Below, piece by piece: positions 56,755-64,000 of a DNA stretch of 64,000 nt. The notes beneath the pieces were generated by a model. It made no database searches, was not told the DNA's origin, and saw only the letters and a list, made by a program, of their open reading frames with translations. The number at the start of each line of letters is the position of its first letter. The first letter of the stretch is position 1. The stretch lies in assembly GCF_051622035.1 (NCBI RefSeq), contig NC_135358.1, forward strand, positions 13,578,001 through 13,642,000, written 5' to 3'. Position numbers and translations under genes: made by a program. Source of the stretch: Arctopsyche grandis (lineage: Eukaryota; Arthropoda; Insecta; Trichoptera; Hydropsychidae).

Positions 56755-59658
56755 TTAATCATCGAAAAACAAATTTGCAATAATTACTCTAGCTTGTATA
56801 GCATTAATATTAAATATAGAAAAGTCAAACATAGAAATTGTTAAGATTAGTGTGTTGACGGTGGAGCTTGCACGCCAGATGAATGAGCTTCTTCCATAAT
56901 TAGAAAAAGTATTAGGTATGTAAAGGAGCTCATTACATCTAGTCATTCTATTTGGTACACGCAATGATAGTCTGCTCAATAATTGAGGACAGTCAATCGA
57001 GCCGTTAAGGATGTTCAAAATTGTTGAGATGTCAGCTATCTCCCTTCTTTTGACAAGAGGAAGTAGATGCTGACACCTACAAGCATCTTCATAGGAAGTA
57101 TAGGTTAATCCAAAACGGCTACTGACGTACCTCAGGAATCTCTTCTGAATGCGCTCCAATCTGTCTCTTGCACCAGAGTAATCTGGGTTCCAAACTTGGG
57201 ATGCAAACTCAACAATACTTCTTACGTATGCACAATATAGTATTTTGTATGATTTTATAGAAGTAAAGCATTTGGAGGACCGGATGACGAACCCGAGGGC
57301 CTTCGACGCTCGAGCTACAACATTGTCAATATGTTTACTAAAGGATAGATCAGAGTTTAAAAAGACTCCCAAATCCCTAATTTCCGATACCCTTGTGAGT
57401 CTATGTCCGTTAATTGAATGAGGAAAGTCAACTGGACATAGTTTTCTGGTGAAGGTTATGCAGGAGCATTTTGCTACATTAATTTCCAACTTATTTATGC
57501 TGCAATAAGCCTCTAGTCTGAACAAATCATCTTGTAGGGCCAAAGCATCATTTCGGTTGTCTATTCTCTTGAAAATCTTCATATCATCAGCAAATAATAG
57601 TACATTTGAATTCTGAAAACATTTTTCAATATCGAAGATGAAAATATTGAATAATAGAGGTCCCAAGAGGGAGCCTTGTGGAACACCAGAAGGAATATTC
57701 ATCCATTTCGATATAAATCCATTTAATGAGACAGCCTGTGATCGACGCGTAATGTATGAGGTGAACCATCTATAGAGATCACCATGAATACCGATCTGTA
57801 AAAGTTTTTCAAGGAGAATATCGTGATCAATCTTGTCAAATGCCTTACTATAATCTGTATATATAGTATCAACCTGAGACCGATCGTTCATGGCATTAGT
57901 AACGAAATCATTAAATAGTAGTAAATTTGTTGTAACTGAGCGTCCTTTCTGAAAACCATGTTGTTGCATACTAAGAGATTGCGAGATAGCTGGAAAAAGT
58001 TGGTCGTACACTAATTTTTCTAATATCTTAGCAAATATACATAGCTTTGATATAGGCCTGTAATTGGAAATTTCGTTTTTTTTTCCTTTCTTATGTACAG
58101 GAGATATGAATGCTGATTTCCAGATACAAGGTACAAGGCCCTCACTAATAGATCTTTTATAGATAATGGTTAGTGGTAAAGTTAGGCTTTCAGCACATTT
58201 TGAGATAAAAATTGGAGAAATTAAATCTGGGCCTGCTGTTTTATGAATATCAGTTGATTTCAAAATATTTAATACTTTTTCACTTCGAATTTCAATTGAT
58301 CCAATTTCAGAGGAAGATGTGACAGAACAGACGTTGGTTGGTAAGGGATAAGAGGAAGTCGATTGATTAGAGACCGGTTTAAGGAACGTCGAGTAAAAGA
58401 AGGAAGAAAACAAATTACAAATGTCCACCCCCGTATCAGCAGTAATGTCACCATGATACAGAATATGAGGTAGGACGTTGTTTTTGTTCCTTGATTTAAT
58501 GTAGGACCAGAATGCTTTGGGATTCAAGGAAATGTCGTTTTCTACTAAAGTCATATAATTTTTGAAACATTCTTTCTCTAAAGTTTTTGCCCGATTGCGT
58601 AATAGTACAAAGGTATGATGGTCAGCCAGGTTGTTATAATTTTTGAATTTCTTAAAAAATTTGTACTTTTCCTTCAGGACTTTTTTTAGGGGTGCAGTAT
58701 ACCAAGCGGGAAATTTTCTACTTTGAACATGTTTCTGTGGGATATATTTATCCCTTAAATTATATATAAGATTATAAAATGAATTTACAGCATCATCAAG
58801 AGAAACAGTATGTAAATAAGACCAAGAAACAGAGTTTAATTCATTTTGAATCTCGTTATAGTTACCAAGATCAAAAAGGAATCTAGTATAAGGTTTAGAT
58901 TTAAGTGATCGATAAAAAGTTAGATCAGCAGTAATTAACAGAGATTTATGATAAGGATCCTCAGGAACGAGAGGATCTAAACAGGCATCTACTACCAAAT
59001 GTTCATTTGATAAAACTAGATCAAGAATACGGCCGAATAAGTTAAGTACTCCATTATATTGTTTAAAATTACAAAAATGTAATGCATCAATAAGAGTCAT
59101 TTCGGTGCTTCTTAACGAATTGATAGGTATAAGTCCTCCTCTGGAGATATCCTGGGACCATTGGATGTTACTTAGATTGAAATCTCCAACAATTAAAAAT
59201 CTATCATCCGGGTAGTTAGTTGAAATAGTAGACATGTTTTCAAGAAAATTAGTAAGTTGAGTATTAAAAGAATTACCTATGTTCTCAGAACATAAATACA
59301 ATACACATATATGAAATTTGAGAAGGTTGCGATGATTAGTGGTGCTGCGTAAAGTGAGAGATATCCAGATATCCTCCGCAGAAGAGTGCCACTCTGGACG
59401 TGAAACAACTCCAAGTTCACGCTTAGTTGCCACAAGGCAACCACCACCACGTATTTGGTTTAAGCTAACATAATTACGATCTCTTCGCCACACTATATAT
59501 CTTTCATCAAAGAGTTCCTGATCACTTATAGTGTCCATCAACCAAGTTTCAGTAAGCAAAATAATATCATAATTGGACATGTTTATATTTCGTAAAAAAA
59601 TATCAGTTTTTGTACGGAGACCACGTACATTTTGATAATATAAATTAATAGAATCCAT
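56755..59658 (-). CDS. LINE ORF2: endonuclease-reverse transcriptase, 967 aa
   Basis: Residues 1-240 are an APE-type endonuclease (YYQNVRGL with N10, TETW with E37, GDFN at 158-161, H237). The reverse transcriptase core has NYRPISKLC (532), DYSKAFDKIDHD (602), SGVPQGSLLGPLLFN (657) and FADD (689-692). The C-terminal RSIVEFASQVWNPD and IQKRFLRYV tail is that of CR1/Jockey elements. No stop, frameshift or missing catalytic residue seen, so activity is plausible. The protein nicks target DNA and copies its own RNA there. The start Met lies just before the endonuclease domain, as is usual. Confidence 0.93.
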   Translation of the reverse strand: MDSINLYYQNVRGLRTKTDIFLRNINMSNYDIILLTETWLMDTISDQELFDERYIVWRRDRNYVSLNQIRGGGCLVATKRELGVVSRPEWHSSAEDIWISLTLRSTTNHRNLLKFHICVLYLCSENIGNSFNTQLTNFLENMSTISTNYPDDRFLIVGDFNLSNIQWSQDISRGGLIPINSLRSTEMTLIDALHFCNFKQYNGVLNLFGRILDLVLSNEHLVVDACLDPLVPEDPYHKSLLITADLTFYRSLKSKPYTRFLFDLGNYNEIQNELNSVSWSYLHTVSLDDAVNSFYNLIYNLRDKYIPQKHVQSRKFPAWYTAPLKKVLKEKYKFFKKFKNYNNLADHHTFVLLRNRAKTLEKECFKNYMTLVENDISLNPKAFWSYIKSRNKNNVLPHILYHGDITADTGVDICNLFSSFFYSTFLKPVSNQSTSSYPLPTNVCSVTSSSEIGSIEIRSEKVLNILKSTDIHKTAGPDLISPIFISKCAESLTLPLTIIYKRSISEGLVPCIWKSAFISPVHKKGKKNEISNYRPISKLCIFAKILEKLVYDQLFPAISQSLSMQQHGFQKGRSVTTNLLLFNDFVTNAMNDRSQVDTIYTDYSKAFDKIDHDILLEKLLQIGIHGDLYRWFTSYITRRSQAVSLNGFISKWMNIPSGVPQGSLLGPLLFNIFIFDIEKCFQNSNVLLFADDMKIFKRIDNRNDALALQDDLFRLEAYCSINKLEINVAKCSCITFTRKLCPVDFPHSINGHRLTRVSEIRDLGVFLNSDLSFSKHIDNVVARASKALGFVIRSSKCFTSIKSYKILYCAYVRSIVEFASQVWNPDYSGARDRLERIQKRFLRYVSSRFGLTYTSYEDACRCQHLLPLVKRREIADISTILNILNGSIDCPQLLSRLSLRVPNRMTRCNELLYIPNTFSNYGRSSFIWRASSTVNTLILTISMFDFSIFNINAIQARVIIANLFFDD

Positions 59659-60908
59659 TAAGTGGTCTCAGAAAAATAATAAAAAGGTACTCACACACAT
59701 ATATATATGTGCATATACAAATGCATATAAACACATACACACATATGTACATACAATTATACACGAAAATACACATGTCAATATGTATGCAAACATAAAA
59801 ATGAAACGTATTAATAGAGTAGGAAAATAAAGCACATGGAAATAAGGAACATGGAAAGTACACAGAATAAAATATAGCAATGTAATAAAAATAAGATAAA
59901 TTGTAAAACGTAAATAGAATTGGCAATTGATGAGTACGTAGTGATAGACGTGTAGATATCTAGAAGCATAAATATCAGCAGTTATGTGTATATGAATATA
60001 AATATACACATACATACTTGCATCCATAGAAGCGATACGGAATTACCGAGCAAACCATCACTCGTGATAACAATTGAGTTAAAATAAAATTAATAAAGCG
60101 AATTATATAGTTTTTTGGCAAGTATTTGTTCATAATATAATAATAAACAATGATTTAGATGACAATTGATGATAGAATTGAAAATAAAGTGCGTTCAGAA
60201 ATATAAGAAAGAACCAATAATTAATAAAGAAAACAAAAACCATAATATATGGGTAGAATTGATAGAGTGCATAAAGATAGACGTATAAGCCTACATGCGT
60301 AGGTAAGCATAGACATATGTATACAAATGAGCATGCATCAATAATTATAAACAAAGATATAGAACTATTGTTCAAATAATAATCATTGATGGTAGTAAAT
60401 GAATCTGAACATATATTAACAAAGTGAAAAATGGAATTAACCAGTTTATATTCTTTAACAATAATATTAATATTAAGACAATAATCAATAATAGAAGTGA
60501 AACTATAGTTATAAATAGAGCAAAAAGTATGGAAGAAATTACAGTAAAAAATGTAATTGCATGTACAAGTATATGTAATTATAAATGAAGATATAGAATC
60601 AATTATCAAACAACAATTATTGATGATAGCAATTGAATTGAAATAAGTATAAGCAAAATAAAATATGGAATTAGTTAGTGTATATTCTTTGATAATAATA
60701 TTTATATTCAAATAATTATTATTAATAAAAGTGAAAATATAGTAAAAAATATGGTGGAAAATACAGTAAAAAATAAAGTAAGAAATGTAGATATAAAATA
60801 TAGAGAAGAGAATAACAGGATCGGTAAATATAATTGTCACATAAAAGAGAAGGTAAGAAAAATATAAATAAAAAATTAGAATTGATTGCTTATTCATTGA
60901 AAAAATAT
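59659..60908 (-). other. AT-rich spacer between LINE ORF1 and ORF2
   Basis: 1.25 kb separates the two LINE frames. About 60360-60535 and 60600-60760 are diverged direct repeats (TATGGAATTA...TATATTCTTT...AATAATATT). The 255-codon frame across it is a Phe/Ile/Tyr-rich by-product of T-rich composition. Confidence 0.6.
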
Positions 60909-61892
60909 TTATATAATCTTTTTTAGGTCGTCCAAAGTCTTTATGTGTAGAATCTTTGAAGTGGAGTTTTTTCTTAAAAGTATGTTTGAATTTCTTACCC
61001 AGACGTATTGAAACCCCTTATCTTTAGCATAGGATTTTGTTTTGGTCAAAAGTTGCTTATTGGCAATGGTTAATTGATCATTTATGTAGATTTTGGTATT
61101 ATCAACACCAACACCTATATCATTAACTGTGAGATTCTTGTGTTTACGGGTAGTCGCAACAAAGTCTTCTTTAATATATCTATTGATGAAGCTCACTACA
61201 AGTAGTTTATCCGAAGTGCGGGTGGGAACTCTAGTGATATAATTAATTTCTGATTTTGGAATATTGCAATTTACAGTTTTGGAGATCGAGTCAAAAATAT
61301 TAAAGACGTTTTCATTATTTTTACAAGGGATTCCTTTTATTTCAACATTGTTGAGCCTTAATCTCTGTTCATTGCTTGCGATTTTATTTTGTAATACATC
61401 AACAATATTCTTAAGTGACTCGATGTCTTTAACTTTATCCTCTACTGCACTTATCCTATTTTCGGCCTCAATAATCTTTGAACTGTTAAATTCACAAGTA
61501 GCTTTGAGGTCGCTAATATCAGTTTTTATCGTTTTTATGTCCTCTGCAAGCGACGGCAGGCATGATATGTTACGTTTGATATCCAGGATCTCCGTAAGTA
61601 GTGTACCCAATGACGGCGAAGGTGACTCGGTCAAAGACTGAGGACTTTGTGGATTACGGCATCGTGGACACTTCCATGTAGCCCTTTTAGTAGCTCCCAA
61701 TTTATTGTAGCCGCCTTCAGTAATTTTGGCACAATTAAAATCGTAATGCCTCTTACAATTAGCACATTGAACTCCATTAGAAAATTGCGTTTCACAAGAT
61801 GCACAACACTGCATGATTGCCAAATTGAATTGAACTAAAGGTTGACAATCTATGAAATTCACTCTGCGAACGAGAATGTATGGACTACCCAC
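60909..61892 (-). CDS. LINE ORF1: PHD-like zinc finger, coiled coil, FP/RRM-like domain, 327 aa
   Basis: The N-terminus has CCASCETQF, CANCKRHYDFNC and CPRC, a PHD/treble-clef pattern (from about residue 29). A predicted coiled coil follows around 110-185 (SSKIIEAENRISAVEDKVKD). The C-terminal half reads RLNNVEIKGIP, VSFINRYIKEDFVATTRKHK, IYINDQLTIANKQLL and GFQYVWVRNSNILLRK, similar to the baculovirus FP25K-like/ORF1 nucleic-acid-binding domain of insect LINEs. It probably coats LINE RNA. An internal Met (MQCCASC) could be the real start. Confidence 0.85.
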   Translation of the reverse strand: MGSPYILVRRVNFIDCQPLVQFNLAIMQCCASCETQFSNGVQCANCKRHYDFNCAKITEGGYNKLGATKRATWKCPRCRNPQSPQSLTESPSPSLGTLLTEILDIKRNISCLPSLAEDIKTIKTDISDLKATCEFNSSKIIEAENRISAVEDKVKDIESLKNIVDVLQNKIASNEQRLRLNNVEIKGIPCKNNENVFNIFDSISKTVNCNIPKSEINYITRVPTRTSDKLLVVSFINRYIKEDFVATTRKHKNLTVNDIGVGVDNTKIYINDQLTIANKQLLTKTKSYAKDKGFQYVWVRNSNILLRKNSTSKILHIKTLDDLKKII

Positions 61893-62040
61893 TTGAAACT
61901 TGAATTTATATTTTTTGAAATTATTATGAATATATTTTATAAGTACGAATTAAAAATAGCACAACAGGAACAAACTTTGATTGACAGATCTTTTTATTTT
62001 TTTTATTTTTTTGTGTTTTTTAGACCGTTTAGGTACTTTA

Positions 62041-64000
62041 ATTAAATATTATTTATGGAAGAGCTAATAACGGTGCGAATGCGTCATCGATCGACAACGA
62101 ACGACGGCGAACTGATTATACTTGTTGAAATATGCTAAAAACAAAAACGAACATACATTTTTGCTATTAAGTATCGTATACGCCGTGGGAATGTTGCAAA
62201 GTTCTATGTACAAGGAAGACATTCATCGCAGACAGGTTGTATTATACATTTTGCAATAACATACTTACGTAGTGGGGATTTTCAATAGAAAACCGTTGGT
62301 TATTTTTGTAATATAATTGTTTTAAAAAGAATATATACTAGATCTACGAACGGCATGCATAATATATTTCGAAAACAAGAACAATGACGGTAAAAACAAA
62401 TATCTTGCCAACAGAATTGGAATAAAAATTGAAAAAGGAAAGGGGAAAGTAAATAAATGCGTGACTGTAATAATGTAAAGTATATCGTATTAGCCCCGAT
62501 ATCGTTTATTTTTTATCCAGTATCGATGACAGAGTTGGAGGTGGCTGTATGAGACGAGACTCGATGGAGGCCCGAGACCGGAGTGGAGAGTGGCTATAAT
62601 AAATATAACGGGTCAGTTAACAGTGTGCGGCCCAGCGCCGCGGTTGCTGGTCGCTTTGTGCGCCGTTAGGTCCATTTTCAATTTTGACATTTATAAAAAA
62701 TACAAATATCAAACTGTCAACGACCGACTGTCAACGGCCAGAGTGAGGTTAGAACCAACGCAGTTGTTGTATGAGATATATTGTCGATGTAAATACGAGG
62801 AAAATTATTTGAAAACGCATAAATAAACCGGCAATTGACAGCTACATATACGTGAGACATTTTCCTAGTCACGTGAAGTTTCACCGAGCGTGTGTCAATT
62901 TGCACGACTGCGATAATTACCTTAGCTAAATTTTATTGACGTTTCCGTGGTTATATCTCGTTTGAATGTATCACAAATAATTTACAATTTTTTATTTGCA
63001 TTAGAAATTTTTCATTTTTTTTTTACTTATTTATTTATTTATTTATATAGCAAACTGCTAATACATATAACACAAAATAACAACAAAAAAATATAAATCA
63101 TCTTCCACAAAGGTATCCATTAACACCCTTCAAAAAAACTTGTTAAAATTGTTCTTCAAATTCGTACTAATTTTACCAGAACAGTATTGGTTTTTTGGGT
63201 ATCTGTTCTGGTGAGTCGGGAGATAAAACCAGTACACTTTTATATGTGAAAAATTAGTCCTACAAAAATAATCTTATAATCCTACAAAAATATTGACAAA
63301 TTATATATAAATATGTTGTTTACATTTATCAGAAACAAATGCACCAGCCGAACGATTTTTTGAATGATGAACAATGTATAGTCCAGTGATAAAACGAAAT
63401 TGAATGTTGAAACCTTAAAATGTTTGCTTATCACTTTTTTAAGAGCATTCAAGAAAATGAATTAATTATTTCATAAATGTGCGTTTATGATTGTTAATCT
63501 TCGTTTTAAATAATTGAAGTATTTAAGAATATGTTTTGGGAAAAAATGCCCTGGTTTTGAATATGGAAAAAATTGTGACCTCATATTCTATGTACACGTA
63601 TATATGTAGGGTACACGTATGTATGTACATATGTAGGATAACGAGGCTCCAAGTTTTCATCTGGATTCTTAGGGTTTCAATACCGATCTCTTGGTTTTGT
63701 AATGATGTCTAAAATCTTAACCAAAGAACTTGTATGTAACCATAAAAAAATTTTCCCCCCAAAATAAAATCTTAAGTTGGTTATATCAATGGAAAAAAAT
63801 GCTTAAATGTGATTTTTCATATAAAAAAAATCTTTTATAGTACTAACTACCTATAGAATATCTCTTACTATATGTACCCATATACAGATGAATTATGAGA
63901 GTCTCTAGTTTTCAACTTAAAACCATCTAATTTGGTATATTATTTCTTGATACTTTAGCTTAGAAATTTTCGTCTTTTATTATTTTGAGCAACGCCGGAA
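62041..64000. other. Right-end region, no gene seen
   Basis: A CG-containing patch at 62520-62900 (GGCCCAGCGCCGCGGTTGCT) may be the LINE 5' UTR/promoter or host DNA. At about 63012-63060 a (TTTA)n run, a tail in minus orientation, marks another LINE or SINE 3' end. The rest is AT-rich without supportable exons. Confidence 0.4.

Larger units (their letters stand above)
56383..62040 (-). mobile_element. Two-ORF LINE (CR1/Jockey-like), apparently intact
   Basis: On the minus strand: ORF1 (61892-60909), a 1.25-kb AT-rich spacer, ORF2 (59658-56755), a 370-bp 3' UTR and an (AAATA)n tail at 56384-56417. Both frames are open over their full expected lengths. The 5' boundary is uncertain (between about 61900 and 62500) and I found no clear target duplication. 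The organisation fits a CR1-group element with a PHD-type ORF1. Confidence 0.85.

Noticed and set aside
60130..60897. 255-codon minus-strand frame between LINE ORF1 and ORF2
   Set aside because: Phe/Ile/Tyr/Asn-dominated translation of T-rich DNA with a tandem duplication; no domain, no codon-type signal, and stops are rare simply because the strand is T-rich.

Overview
This is an AT-rich eukaryotic (insect) nuclear window. It has spliced GT–AG genes, two host genes with clear insect relatives, and a heavy load of insect-type transposable elements (BEL/Pao, CR1/Jockey-like LINEs, Tc1, hAT MITEs, Helitron-like repeats and a tRNA-derived SINE). Dispersed ATGTATGTACAT-type simple repeats are everywhere. 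I cannot fix the order or species from sequence alone.

Two host genes occupy the left third and are convergent. FNDC3 (plus strand, 5' end outside the window) runs from an exon at 1535 to a stop at 11250. Six visible exons encode 1114 residues: a proline/histidine-rich N-terminal part, nine fibronectin type III domains and a C-terminal membrane anchor. The gene eyes shut/spacemaker (eys, minus strand) runs from an ATG at 22021 to a stop at 14940. I could place 21 exons whose splice phases all agree, giving a 1689-residue secreted protein with 14 EGF-like and 4 laminin-G domains plus a Ser/Thr-rich mucin-like block. That is the domain count of the Drosophila protein. The 3.7 kb between the two stops is AT-rich and holds FNDC3 3' UTR and one hAT MITE.

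From 22 kb to the right edge I find no further convincing host gene. The sequence is a patchwork of mobile elements and non-coding DNA. It contains SINE copies (22.5, 24.2 and 26.3 kb, plus one at 0.6 kb), Helitron-like terminal fragments (31–36 kb and 50–55 kb) and a foldback family (6.3, 36.9 and 51.4 kb). A BEL/Pao LTR retrotransposon at 39628–47648 looks very young: its LTRs differ at one site, its target duplication is intact and its 1753-codon polyprotein is open. There are degenerate LINE 3' ends (37.1, 50.8 and 52.8 kb) and an intact-looking two-ORF LINE on the minus strand (about 56.4–62 kb). Several GC-richer, non-coding, non-repetitive islands (24.7–25.5, 32.0–32.8, 36.1–36.5, 48.6–49.1 and 52.0–52.6 kb) are the best candidates for regulatory DNA. 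One of them carries a full match to the RFX X-box consensus.

The two host genes are not known to act together. FNDC3 family proteins are ER/Golgi-type membrane-anchored adhesion proteins. Eys is a photoreceptor and mechanosensory extracellular-matrix protein. Their proximity is simply gene order. The points most worth following up are the BEL element with its unusual leader repeat array, the near-perfect 392-bp foldback with flanking duplication, the two-ORF LINE with a 1.25-kb internal spacer, and the palindromic bZIP-type and RFX-type sites in the non-coding islands.
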